A stretch of 64,000 bases of DNA, from positions 266,973,930 through 267,037,929 of the forward strand of contig JARYHS010008074.1 of assembly GCA_031002005.1 (NCBI GenBank). The letters are read 5' to 3'. The notes under the pieces are model-generated. The model worked only from the letters and a program-made list of their open reading frames with translations, was not told the origin of the DNA and searched no databases. The DNA is from Vandiemenella viatica (Eukaryota; Arthropoda; Insecta; Orthoptera; Morabidae). Positions 31,871 through 42,714 of this stretch are shown here, piece by piece. A program made the position numbers and the translations under genes. Within the stretch, counting starts at the first letter, position 1. Each line of letters opens with the position of its first letter.

Positions 31871-34359
31871 GTTGCATCTACTGTATAATTTCCGAAGCTC
31901 AATCGCAGACTTATCTTGATAGCTATTGGCTGAAGAATGGTGACATCACATGCTAGCCTACACTCGCAAATTAACAGTGATCATAGTCAGTTGTAACTAC
32001 TGGCTAGGTGTACAGTTTGATAGCCAAGTAACTACCATGAAATTAATTGCCATAATACAATCATTAATTTAGATTTTTGTAGAATTTCGTAGTTAAAAAA
32101 ATATCGATAAACTTAACTGTTAAAAAACTTGGAACTATTTTTCAGCAACATGTCGACAACAAATGTCAATTTTCATTTGGGCCTAGACTTATTTTTATGA
32201 CCAAAATTTATAAACATGTAAGCTATTAAATGAGCTTAAAGCTTACCTTTTTATATGGATTTAAATCGTCAAGGGTTTGACTATATATTTGTGATGTGAA
32301 ACTCATTAATTCACTTGATTTTTGCCTTTTCATACAGCACTTAGTATTTATAACATGTAAATAAAATATTTTCTTCCTCTTCTTATTTCAAGAAAATACC
32401 ACACTTACTTTATTTAACCAATTTAAAACACATCAAAAAACATTTTATTTATTAATTGCAATTAAACAATGACATTCTTGCCACAAATTAACAGCAATTA
32501 GAGGTATTTTAAATTAGAAGTTATGAGTACATTTTAATATCAAGCAATTGCTATTAAATTAATTGCCATAATACAGGCATTAAGTTTGTTTTTCATAGTT
32601 AAAAATATATCGATAAACTATACCGTTAAAAAAAAAAGCTTAGAACTACTTTCCAGTAACATGCTGACTTTAAGAAACTTGAATTACTCATGGTCTTTGC
32701 TGTAACAGTGAATACCAATTGTCATTCTGAACTAGGCTAAATTTCAATTCAATTAAAACTTTTGCTAATGTTGCTGTTTGACTAAAGTTTATACACTACA
32801 GTTTATTTGCTTTTTATGCATTTTATTGACCACTTTTGTTAATGGTCTTTGTACAAGTTGGGTGTACATGAGTTATTAGGTTATTTAAAGTAGATATCAG
32901 ACCAAATATGTTACCAAATTGAGCATTTTGGCAATTTTTACGGTTTTTCTTAACTATTTAAAAATCTGGAATCTTTATAAGGCCTCTGACTATTATTGAC
33001 ACTATGACCAAAGATTTCATTATGGATGTTTGCCCAGCATCATTCAAAAACAACATGATGCTTTTGAAGCAATTGTGCACCCCCTTAGAACAGAAAATCT
33101 TCAGATTTTGCACAGTAGACATTTAGGGTCAAATACAAGTCACGTTTGCATTTCAGCAAGTTCGAGTCTAGCAACCACAATCTATAATTATGCACTAGCG
33201 TGATCGTCTCTGTCCGGTTATAATATGTCTGTTAATACATCTGAATTCTTCAGGTTCAAGATATTTTATTCACTGTAAGCATGAAACAGGGATCAAGTTT
33301 GTTTGTTTGTTGCCTAGATCAGGCCAACCTGTCATAATCTTTGACCCTAAAAACTGGAACTATTCTAGACCCGGGACAGTTAGCAAAAAAACGGTCAGAG
33401 GCTTACACTACTAGTGTAAAAAATTGTATCAAGGATTTGTTGGTAGGCTGATTCCCATCTTCAGAACTCGGAAGGGTCTTGTAAGGAACTTAGACCGATA
33501 CCGGGGTAGGGTATCGCCTATGTGCCTTAACTTACTCTCTTGATCACACCTCCAAGTCCGATGAAAGCTTGTTGAATACTTTAACTTAATTTGACCATGT
33601 TGCCCGGATACAACTAGAACGCTACAGGTCGCCACAATATTTGAAAACCCAAATATTGAAAAGGTATGATAGCAGCTACAGAAATGAAACAGTTCACTTT
33701 TCCAAAAATTTCTCAGAGTTTATTTAGAATGAAATTCAAAGTTCAAACAGCATTCTTAAGTTGCTTAGGCAATCGAACAATCGTTCCTAAAATCACAGAT
33801 TATGGAGAGAAGTAGAGCCCGACCAAACCCCAGTTGAAAATTAAAAGTTCATGTTGAGTAAACAAAGCCACGCCCCAACCATGATGGCCGAACCCGGTAG
33901 TGCCAACTGAAGACCTGAGCTACCAACATAAGTCGGAGTTGCCAACCTACCAACGCACACACGCTTAAATCATCTTGTTAGCACGACTTCAAACCCGGAA
34001 AAGACAAAAGACAGAATAGAATGGCGTCTTCACAAGGCGACCTAATTTATACCTTCGCTGACGTCACAGCCAGAACACAACTTTCTGCTAACACTTCTAC
34101 GATTTAGACCAGAAATATCTCAGTAACTAAACGGTTATCCAAAGCTTTAGGTGTTGCAGTGTTTCTACATATTTAATTGTGAAATAATGGATATTTAGTG
34201 AATAATTTTAAGCAACTGGTTTAAAAGTTGTAAAGGTAGGAGTGAACTATTTCTCTACTTTGGGGAAGTACTATTGTTCTCGAAACTCTACATTTCGTCA
34301 TTTTCTTAAAGCCACAATTTATGCAAATTATATTATTATTACTGTGTACTACTAAAATT
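31871..34359. other. EloA: AT-rich intron DNA with a diverged direct repeat
   Basis: No gene recognised. 32040-32160 and 32550-32665 are diverged direct copies (AATTAATTGCCATAATACA.., then ATATCGATAAAC). Around 33430-34080 is a more GC-balanced stretch without coding motifs, possibly the outer part of the LTR-like family whose homologous segment starts near 34360. Confidence 0.5.
32040..32665 (+). repeat. Diverged direct repeat pair with TATCGATA motifs
   Basis: Units at about 32040-32160 and 32550-32665 share ATTAATTGCCATAATACA, TAGTTAAAAA and TATCGATAAACT..GTTAAAAAA. TATCGATA is the known DREF-binding core in insects, but its presence in two repeat copies is more simply inherited from the repeat. 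Confidence 0.6.
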
Positions 34360-35240
34360 CCTGAGTTTATTGGTGTAACTTTTATTAAGATTGGTGCAGG
34401 GCAAGTTTAACTACGACGTAACCAAAGTGTGATTTCAGTTTTAATTTTATAACTTTATTTCTATTAATTTTATCGCAAATATAAAATTACTACGGGATTC
34501 ACTGAATTAAACTACGTATTCTGAAAGTTATCTCATCTCTGTATCTACTTTAGATCGGCTGGAAAATATTTCTAAGTTGACCTCATGGTCGTGATGAAAA
34601 ATAAATTTCAAGATCTCTATAAGATCGGTTCTATTACTTGGAATTACTTGAAATTATTATATGTGATATTAGATTTTTAGTTCTTTCCAGAAATCTACTT
34701 TTTATTTCGAATGTTCTCTAGGATTTTGAGATAAAAAATTATTAAAAGTGCAGAGTATCTAACGAAGTATAAAAATTGATTTAAGTTATTTGAACGTTCA
34801 GAAACTACGAAATTTTAGTGAATTTATATTTTAATTGCATGATTACTTCCCTACAATTACTTTATTTTGTTCGAAAGTGTGTGAAAACAGTGAAATGCCA
34901 AATATTAGAAATTGCTTGTGTACTAAACTGGATTATTTTGGATTATCATATTTAAGGTTAGTAAAAGGTGTTAATATCATTACAGAAAATTAGTATAGTT
35001 GGATTATTAAGTATGGAGTTGCTTTCTTGCTCCTAAATTGGTTTAAAATGACAAAATGCTCCCCAGTTATAAGTTCATAATCACAAAGTTGGATTACTGA
35101 TGATTATTTAATTTTCAGTTGATTAAAGTTTATTTATTATCATTCAAAGTTTATATTCGGCGTTTAGCAACTACTGAAGGTCTTTACTACATTCAAATTG
35201 GTTTAGAAACTACAAAGTTAACCTATATCAAAATCTATTA
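34360..35240 (+). repeat. Diverged third copy of the LTR-like repeat
   Basis: CTGAATTAAACTACGTATTC with TATCTCATCTCTGTA (34499) parallels 4950 and 297, and the ATAAGATCGGTTCT block parallels AACATCGGTTCT near 5070. Identity is far lower than between copies A and B. The limits are approximate. Confidence 0.5.
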
Positions 35241-36221
35241 TTTGAAACTGAACTCGGGGGCTTTAATCTATTTCCTCCCAAACTGATGTTTTCTTTTTGT
35301 TATCAAAGGTTTATTTAGAGCATTTATTTAATTTTGAATACTTTTATTATCCCTAAAGGGTTTTATTTAGTGTGTTTGGTTACTGTGTCTCTATGCTATA
35401 CAAAGCTTTACTCCCATAACCTGTACATGAACTGAAAACTATCTTTTACTACAGAATAAGCTTTCCCTCTAATACCTAAAGGTGAGAGGCTAGAATTTAC
35501 TAAAATTCTAAGATGCTTACAGTCTGCAGAATCAAATTCTGAAAACAGCTTGTGAGGTTTTTTGACAGTTTTGGACTCTGACATGAGTGGTCCAGTGTTA
35601 GCTATTTGCCTGTTACCATTCATTTTGATAGAAAGTTGGTTAGTAGTGGAACTATTACAGTGGAGACAGGTAAGTTGATAAATGAGATGTCGTTATGCAT
35701 GTCCAATCAGCTCAATTACTGCTAAATGGTCAGGGTCATCGGAACTTTGAACTTTGCCTGGAGATACTAACTCCTAAGAAATCCATCTCTGGGAATTGGC
35801 ATACCAACATATCTTCGGTACCAGACACCTCCAGAGCCTTAGAATAAGATAGCCTGTTATTTTTTCCTCCCTCTCTTTATGTATCTCCATTTCCTTCTCT
35901 TTATATCTGCACAACTTAATTTCTTCTCTCGCTGTCTAATATTCTCTCTCTTACACTTCCTCTCCATCTGTCTCTTCCTCCTTACCCTGTTGCTGTACCT
36001 GTCCTACATTTCTTTGGTGATCATCACTAATAGATCTCAAGATTTTGATTTCCTTTCCTAAATTCTCCGAGGAAGTCGTCTCCACACACTCCTAATTACC
36101 TTGCCCCTTGCATTCAAGTCATTCACATCAGTGATGTAGGCCTGTAACTATCACTCCTGCTTCATAATGGCTTTGTCCAAAAAAATTTTATATGTTTGTG
36201 TTGGATGTATATGTTTGTGTG
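35241..36221. other. EloA: Unassigned sequence with pyrimidine-rich tract
   Basis: A 71-codon minus-strand frame at 35408-35623 has no recognisable domain. 35855-36060 is strongly pyrimidine-rich (CTCTCTTT-type). No gene is supported. Confidence 0.4.
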
Positions 36222-36720
36222 CCACCAAGTGTGGTGGGTGAGCGGTTAATGTTTTGGCCTTGCATTGGGGAGGACGTGAGTTTGAGTCCCCATCCAGGCA
36301 TTCAGATTTGGGTTTTCCATGGTTTTGCCAGATCACTCCAGGCAAATGCCGCGATACTTCCTTCAGAAGACCATGGCCGAATTCCTTCCCATTCCTTGTC
36401 CCCAGTCTCATCCCACCTCACCGAGCGTGGTGGTGTAACGGATAGCGTTCTGGCCCCGCATTCGGGAGGACGGCGGTTCGAATCCCCGTCCGGGCATCCA
36501 GATTTGGGTTTTCCATGGTTTCCCCAAATCACTCCAGGTGAATGCCGGGTTGCTTCCTTCAAAAGGCCATGGCCGAATTCCTTCCCATTCCTTGCCCCCA
36601 TCCTTTCCCGTCTCTAAAGACCACGTTGTTAAAAAGGGACGTTAAACTGTTAAAAAATCATCCCACCTCTTATGACCTCGATGTTGATGAAATGTAAAGC
36701 CAAATGTAAAACAAATAAAT
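36222..36720 (+). mobile_element. tRNA-derived SINE (family A), split by a younger SINE
   Basis: The outer copy runs CCAAGTGTGGTGGGTGAGCGG.. with a B-box-like AGTTTGAGTCC, up to 36420. It resumes at 36658 with CATCCCACCTCTTATGACCT..GTAAAGCC and an A-rich end. It is the older subfamily, ending in GATGTTGATGAAATG as in 14540. Confidence 0.88.
36421..36657 (+). mobile_element. tRNA-derived SINE (family A), full-length, nested
   Basis: A complete copy with A box TGGTGTAACGG and B box GGTTCGAATCC, and a 3' end ..GGGACGTTAAACTGTTAAAA. The target duplication TCATCCCACCTC lies at 36408-36419 and 36658-36669. This gives the best view of the full SINE (about 237 bp). Confidence 0.93.
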
Positions 36721-37129
36721 AAGCAAACAAAAATATTTCTGAGCCACCGCACCCTTTTGCTGTGGTAAGTCTGGCGTTCCTCTTTATTTTTAACTTTATT
36801 ACACATCAAAGCACACTTTCTTTTGCATATATGAATTTAATTATTTTATTTTTCTTGTGTTACAACTGTGTCATATTAATTTGAAATGCTACAGCAATTT
36901 GCCATTTTAATTCTCTGAGAAATAATAATTTCCCTCATTTTGTGGCCAACGCTTTAAAACATTCATGCAAATATAGCAACCCTTTTCACACTTTTATGCT
37001 TGCAAGAGGGTGTCTCAAGCAGCTTTATTTCTGTTATTAAAGAAGTGTTTTCATGTATGACTGCTGTTACATACATGTTAATGGATGATGGTACATTACA
37101 GTAAAGAAAACTTTAATCAAAATTGCCGG

Positions 37130-37340
37130 GTGTGGAGAGTGAGCGGTAACACGTTAGGGAGGATGTAATTTTGAACTCCCATCCAGCCATCCAGATTTTG
37201 GTTTTACATGGTTTTCCTGGTGAGTGCCATCAAAAAGCCATGATCAAATTCCTTCTCATTCCTTGTCCCAGTACTTTCCCATCTGTAATGACCATAATAT
37301 CCACAAGGTGGAAAGCAATTAGCAAAGGAAAAATTACTTA
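37130..37340 (+). mobile_element. tRNA-derived SINE (family A), decayed
   Basis: Recognised by GTGAGCGGTAACACGTTAGG, CATCCAGCCATCCAGATTTT and ATTCCTTCTCATTCCTTGTC, ending CCACAAGGTGGAAAGC. It has several small deletions. Confidence 0.75.
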
Positions 37341-37363
37341 AAATTTTATTATTATTTCTATAA

Positions 37364-37369
<6 letters not shown>

Positions 37370-37394
<25 letters not shown>

Positions 37395-37847
37395 GTCACA
37401 ACCCTTTATCTCCCTTCATACTTAATCAAAATCGATGAATGAGGTGTCATATTAGAGCTTATGGTTGCCACTTTGGTCACATCATATTTTAAGAAAGGAC
37501 TTTTTCGGAATTCGACCCTAAGAGGGAAAAAATATCAATATTTCTAAAATGCTATATTTTTGTGTTACAAGTCATTTATCTCCCTGGATACATATCTGAA
37601 ATCATTTAATGAAGTGTTATTTTAAAGATTATATCTCTGCTTTGGTGACATCATATATTAAGACAGGAGTTATTCGGAATTCGGAATTTGACCCTTAAAC
37701 GACAGAAGTATTAAAATTTCTGCAACGCGTTTTTGTGTCACAAGCCATTTATCTCCCTTCATATCTAACCGATATGGATAAATGAGGTATCATATTAAAG
37801 ATTAAGGTCTCCGCCGTGGTAACATTGTATTTTAAGGAAGGAATCAG
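37370..37847 (+). repeat. ~170-bp tandem repeat array, left segment
   Basis: Units are marked by CATTTATCTCCCT at 37404, 37573 and 37746 (spacing 169-173 bp), followed by ..AAATGAGGTATCATATTA, TTAAGGTCTC, TTTTAAGAAAGGA and GACCCTTAAAGGG. It is preceded by a T tract of about 24. The array continues at 42129 beyond the LINE. Confidence 0.85.
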
Positions 37848-38025
37848 TTTTCAGCCTCTGGCCGGGTCTGCTTTATGCACAAGCCTCTCCATTTGCTTCT
37901 TTCATCCCACCACCTCTGTGTCACCACTTTGTTCCAATCCTCTCCTCTTTTCCATAACCATCCTCCACTCCTTTCAGCCATCCATCTCTTGGTCTTCCTC
38001 TGGGTCGATTCCATGCATCTTAATT

Positions 38026-38316
38026 TCATGGATTTTTCTCGGGATTCTCTGACCATCCATTCTCGACATGTCCATACCATCTCAGTCTGGTCCTCTCTAC
38101 CCTTTCCTGTAGAAGTTCCTCTCTTATGGTGTGTTTAATCACTTCATTCCTTATTCTGTCCATTTTAGTAACTCCCATTCTATCTCTTAAAAACTTCATT
38201 TCACTTGCCTGTACTCTGCTGATGTCCCGCTTTTTCACTGTCCACACTTCAGCAGCATATGTTAAGATAGGCACATAGTACGTATGATAGATTACTCTCT
38301 TGCTTCTCTGTGGCAC
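38026..38316 (-). pseudogene. LINE C-terminal region
   Basis: Contains YVPILTYAAEVWTVKKRD and LRWYGHVENGW, the usual C-terminal motifs of insect LINE pol proteins. A frameshift separates it from the RT piece. Confidence 0.8.
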
Positions 38317-38392
38317 CTCTTTATTCCATATCAGGCTTCTAATGCTCCTTAGGAACGCCTCTGCATGTCTTTCTCTTTCACTTATCTCGCCA

Positions 38393-39049
38393 TCATTTCC
38401 ACCACATTCCTCTAATACAGTCCTTGAACCTGTTTACCTTCTTTAGTTGTTCCCCTGCTATCACAATTCCCTGGGCTACCCTATTCTTTTTCCTGGTTGT
38501 TACCGTGTAGTCACATTTCTTTACATTAAATTTCAGGCCATATTCCTCCACACTGTCTGTCCATACATCCAACTGCCGCTGCACTTCCTCTTCTTCACCT
38601 CCCCAGATCATCAGATCATCCGCAAAAACCATCACCTTCATGTTTTCCTCTCCCATCTTCGCTGCCACCTTCTGCATTATTTCATCCATGATTACAATGA
38701 AGAGCAGTGGTGATAGGGCACTTCCTTGTTTTAATCCACTCCATTGTTCCAGCTAATATGATCTTCCTTCCCCGATTTTCACATAGCTCACACTTCCTTG
38801 GTACCGTTCCATCACTCTCTTGATGGTTTCTTTGGGAACTCTTCTTTTCTCCAAGGCCTTCCATACCTTACTCCTGTGTACACAATCGTGCTTTCTCAAT
38901 ATCGAGAAATACTCATAATGTTTTTCCTGCAGCTGTCTCATAGCAAATATCAGATCTACCGTCGATCTCCCTAATCTAAAGCCATACTGCTCTTTCCTTA
39001 GCCCTTTTTCCACCCTGTCACGTATTCTTTTTTCAATGATCTTTGGCAC
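38393..39049 (-). pseudogene. LINE reverse transcriptase, broken
   Basis: 38753-39049 has RKEQYGFRLGRSTVDLIFAM. 38393-38689 has the catalytic VFADDLMIW followed by GLKFNVKKC. A stop/frameshift near 38720 divides them, and the expected PQGxxLSP region (reading LKQGSALSP-like text) lies at the break. Confidence 0.85.
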
Positions 39050-39109
39050 AGTGGCACAGTGGCACCTCTATAGTTTTTAAACTCCTTCCTGCTCCCTTTT
39101 TTGAATATA

Positions 39110-40442
39110 CGAGGGTTGTTTTTTAAGTAAGGGCCGTTCGCGCGTATAGTCCCGTAGTTTGCGTGGACGCCGCAACAATCCACCGCGCCACTTGCCGGCA
39201 TCCTTCCCGTTCACACTGATGCCAGTTGCAGCTCTGTAGCTGACGTGTATGAATCGCTGTGCTACTTTATAATATTTACGATTATTGAATCGCCCGCCGT
39301 GTGTGAGATGCGGTCAGTGATACGTTTTTTGACCGAGAGAAGCCTATCAGCTGCAGAAATTCATCGTCAGTTAACAGAAGTTTATGGCTTGAATGCAATG
39401 AGTGAAGGTAAATGCGTCAATGGGTTAGAGAGTTTAAAAATGGCCGTCAAAACGTCCATGACGAAGAACGCTCAGGCCGGCCCTCTGTGATCACTGATGA
39501 TTTGGTGGCTGCAGTCGAAACAAAGATTCGTGAGGACAGAAGATTCACAATTTCCACTCTTTCTTTGGAATTTCCACAAGTTTCAAGATCAGTTTTGTAC
39601 AAAATTGTGTCTGAAAACCTAAAGTTTAAGAAACTGTGTTCTCGGTGGGTACCCACACTCCTCACAGAGGACCACAAAGGGAAGAGATTTGCCACTTCAT
39701 TGGACTTTTTGATTTGTTATGAGGAAGAAGGGGATGACATGTTGAGTCAAATTGTCACTGGAGATGAAACATGGGTATCCCATATCACTCCCGAAAGCAA
39801 GCGAAAATCGATGGAATGGTGACACACAACCTCACCCGTCAAGGTCAAAGCCAAACAGATGCTGTCAAAGCGCAAGATTATGGCAACTGTGTTCTGGGAC
39901 CGGCGCGGTGTTTTGCAAGTGGACTTTATGCCACGAGGAACGACAATCAACTCAGATGCCTGCTGTGCAACTCTAAAGAAGCTCCGCAGAGCAATTCAAA
40001 ACAAAAGGCGCGGCATGCTGACAAAAGGAGTTTTGCTCCTGCACGAAAACGCTAGGCCTCACACCTCTCAAAAGACTCGGGATTTGATTGATTCTTTTGG
40101 CTGGGAAGTTTTGGACCATCCACCATACAGCCCCGACCTTGCTCCTAGCGATTTTCACCTTTTCCGGTACCTGAAACACCATCTTGGCGGGCAGCGCTTC
40201 AATGACGACGATGAAGTGAAAGCGGCCGTGAACTCTTGGCTGTCGGAGCAGGCGGCCGAATTCTTTGAAGAGGGAATTAAAAACTTAGTTGTACGGTATG
40301 ACAAGTGCTTAAATAAACAAGGCAACTATGTAGAAAAATAGGTAAAAGTGTTTAGAATCAGAAAATAAAAGTTTTTTTTTACAAAAGTATTTCTATCTTT
40401 TAAAAAAAATAAAAACGGCCCTTACTTAAAAAACAACCCTCG
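39110..40442 (+). mobile_element. mariner (DD34D type) inserted in the LINE
   Basis: 1,333 bp with matching ends CGAGGGTTGTTTTTTAAGTA (39110) and its reverse complement (to 40442), about 28 bp of TIR, flanked by TA (39108-39109, 40443-40444). LINE sequence continues on both sides. Confidence 0.95.
39308..40341 (+). pseudogene. mariner transposase, nearly complete but inactivated
   Basis: About 345 codons. It has an N-terminal HTH (IRFLTERSLSAAEIHRQL), a WVREFKNGRQNVHDEERSGR hinge, first catalytic Asp in VTGDETWVSHI, the second position in LLHENARPHT, and third Asp in YSPDLAPSDFHLF. Three defects: a frameshift near 39408, a TGA stop at about 39821 (where CGA is expected, a typical CpG change), and Glu instead of Asp at the second catalytic residue. 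The C-terminus (YDKCLNKQGNYVEK) is complete. Confidence 0.93.
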
Positions 40443-40444
40443 TA

Positions 40445-40884
40445 GGTACAATTATTCCTTTTTTCCAGTCTTCAGGAGCTGTGCCCTGATTCCATACCTT
40501 TCTCATCACATGGTATAGCCACTGCTTTCCTACTACTCCTGCTGCCCTTATCATTTCCACGCTCACATCATCGATGCCTGGTGCCTTTCCACCCTTCATC
40601 TTACCCAGAACTGTTTCCACTTCTTCCCAAGTTAGATCCTTCTCTTTCTCTCCTACACGGTTGTTATTTTCCTTTTTCTCCTGAATAACTGTATCATCCT
40701 GTGACCAATTTGGGTTCAGTAAGGCTTCAAAATACTCCTTCCACATCCTTTTTAGTTTTTCTGAGCTGTTTATTTCGTTTCCATCTTCATCCAGCATGTT
40801 GACATTTTCTATCCTCTCCTTCCTCTTCCTTTTTACCATTCCATATAATACTTTATTATTTCCTTTGTTATCTTCTTCCATCAT
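40445..40884 (-). pseudogene. LINE region between endonuclease and RT
   Basis: Contains KMKGGKAPGIDDVSVEMIRA and APEDWKKGIIVP, the conserved start of the RT domain in endonuclease-bearing LINEs. It was directly joined to the RT piece at 39108 before the mariner inserted. Confidence 0.85.
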
Positions 40885-41331
40885 GTTGGTCCATTTCCTC
40901 CTTTCCTCCGTTACTATTTTTTTGGCCTCCTTCTTTACGTAGTCATCCCTTGTCTCCTATGTCCTCTGCTTGAACCATTCCCTAAAGGCCCTGTTCTTGA
41001 GTTCCACTGCTTGTTTAACTCTTATCATGCTGTTTCTTTCCACCTTTTGGTGTTACCATTCCTTCCACACACTGTTTCTGCTGCTTGGACTAACGTTGCT
41101 TTAAAATATTCCCACTCCTCTTCCACTGTCCCCATTTCCGCTATTGGTGTCTTACTCCTTATTATTTTATGGTATTCCTCTTCGTTGCTCTTCTCTTTCA
41201 ACTTCGATAATCTCCTATCCTGTCTTTCTAATTTCTGCTCTCTGTCACAATCCTCAGCTCCATTACTAATAGCCGGTGATCACTATCCAATGCCTCTGAT
41301 GGTATTACCTTCACATCTGACACACTCTGCT

Positions 41332-41898
41332 TTAATTCACCATAAAGTAGTCCACAACTGACTTCCTCTGCCAATCGCTACTGTACCATGTTATCTTGTG
41401 GCTCTCTTGCTTTTTGAACCAGGAATTTCCTATTTTCAATCCATTTCTTTTGCAGAGATCCAGAAGCCTTTCCCCTTCTTCATTTCTGCCACCCCATCCT
41501 TCTGTTCCTATTACTTCCTCATACCCCTGCCTTTCTGTGCCTACAAGGGCATTTAGGTCTCCCATAATTATAATATTTTGCCCATTTAACTGTCTTTGCA
41601 ACTCCTGCTCAAATTCCTCCTTCTCTCTCCTCTCTTCCTCCACTTCCTCTTTCAGCCCCTCTCTTACAACTATCCCTACTCTATTTCTTCTCCCTTCCTC
41701 ATTTCCATTCCAATACAGTTGGAAACCATTTCTCAGTTCTCTTCTACCCTTTCCTTTCCACTTTGTCTCACTCAACCCCAAAATATCCAACTTCCTTCTA
41801 TCCATCATGTCTACAATTTCCTCCACTTTCCCGGTTAATGTCTGTATATTCAAGGATCTAAATCTTAAACTGTTTCCATAGCCATGTCGTTTGTCCAT
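41332..41898 (-). pseudogene. LINE apurinic-type endonuclease
   Basis: 188 codons with NIQTLTGKVEEIVDMM, LDILGLSETKWKG (catalytic Glu), IIMGDLNALVG (GDxN) and the C-terminal WQRKSVVDYFMV (expected SxxDH/Y motif). Frames between it and 40884 are broken. The endonuclease would nick the target for reverse transcription. Confidence 0.87.
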
Positions 41899-42128
41899 TG
41901 CTCCGTCCTTATCAGAGGCTTGTTTTTGTTTTGAAAGCAGAATCTATCCACTAACGGCTTGCTAGGCCTGTTGTAGCTTCACCACCGCCATTTTTCTGGG
42001 TTCCTGTGGGCCTTCACAGCTACCATATTGGTCCCGGGGCACACTAAGTCCCCACTGTACCTCACCCCCACAGGCAATCCCCTACTTTATGCCGTTGCCC
42101 ATCACCCACCACATGGAGGAGGGGTTGG

Positions 42129-42714
42129 AATTTGGGAGTACCTTAAAGAGCAAAAATGTCAACATTTCTAAAATTCATGTTTTGTGTCTCGAGCCTTTTA
42201 TCTCCCTGGATATCTAACTGAATTCGATAAATGAAGTTGGATTTTGAAGTCTCAGCTTTGGTGATGTCATATATTAAGACAGAATTTTTTTGCAATTCAA
42301 CACTTAAAGGGAAAAAATATCAATGGTTCTACAATACATTTTTGTGTCATGAGCTATGTATCTTCCTTCATATCTAACCAATAGAAATGAAGTATCATAT
42401 TAAAGATTAAGGTCTCCACCGTGGTATCATTACATTTTAAGAAAGGAATTTTTGGTAATTTGACCCTTAAAGGGCAAAAATACCAATCTTTCTAAAATGC
42501 GGTTTTTGTGTTTCGAGCCATTTATCTCCTTCGATATCTAACCGAAATGAATAAATGAAGTAGGATTGAGAAGATTAATGTCTCTGCTTTGGTGAAATCA
42601 TATATTAAGAAAGGATTTTTTTTTGGAACACAACACTAAAAGGGAAAAGTATCAATGGTTCTTCAACACATTTTTTTTTTTTTTTGTCACGAGTCATTTA
42701 TCTCCATTAATATA
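42129..42714 (+). repeat. ~170-bp tandem repeat array, middle segment
   Basis: Units with TTTATCTCC(C/T) at 42195, 42355, 42521 and 42697 continue the array of 37370-37847. The last unit is cut at TCCATTAATA by the Tc1-like element. Confidence 0.85.

Larger units (their letters stand above)
37848..42128 (-). mobile_element. LINE inserted in the tandem array, minus strand
   Basis: Reads on the minus strand from about 42128 (5' side) to about 37848 (3' side): endonuclease, RT, C-terminal domain. It splits the ~170-bp array and is itself split by a mariner at 39110-40442. The clade is likely RTE-like or one of the related endonuclease/RT groups. Confidence 0.85.

Noticed and set aside
36192..36617. 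141-codon frame across the SINE pair and matching minus-strand frames
   Set aside because: They read through SINE sequence; tRNA-derived repeats are non-coding.
41396..41881. 161-codon + strand frame, Ser/Phe/Pro-rich
   Set aside because: It is the antisense shadow of the LINE endonuclease.
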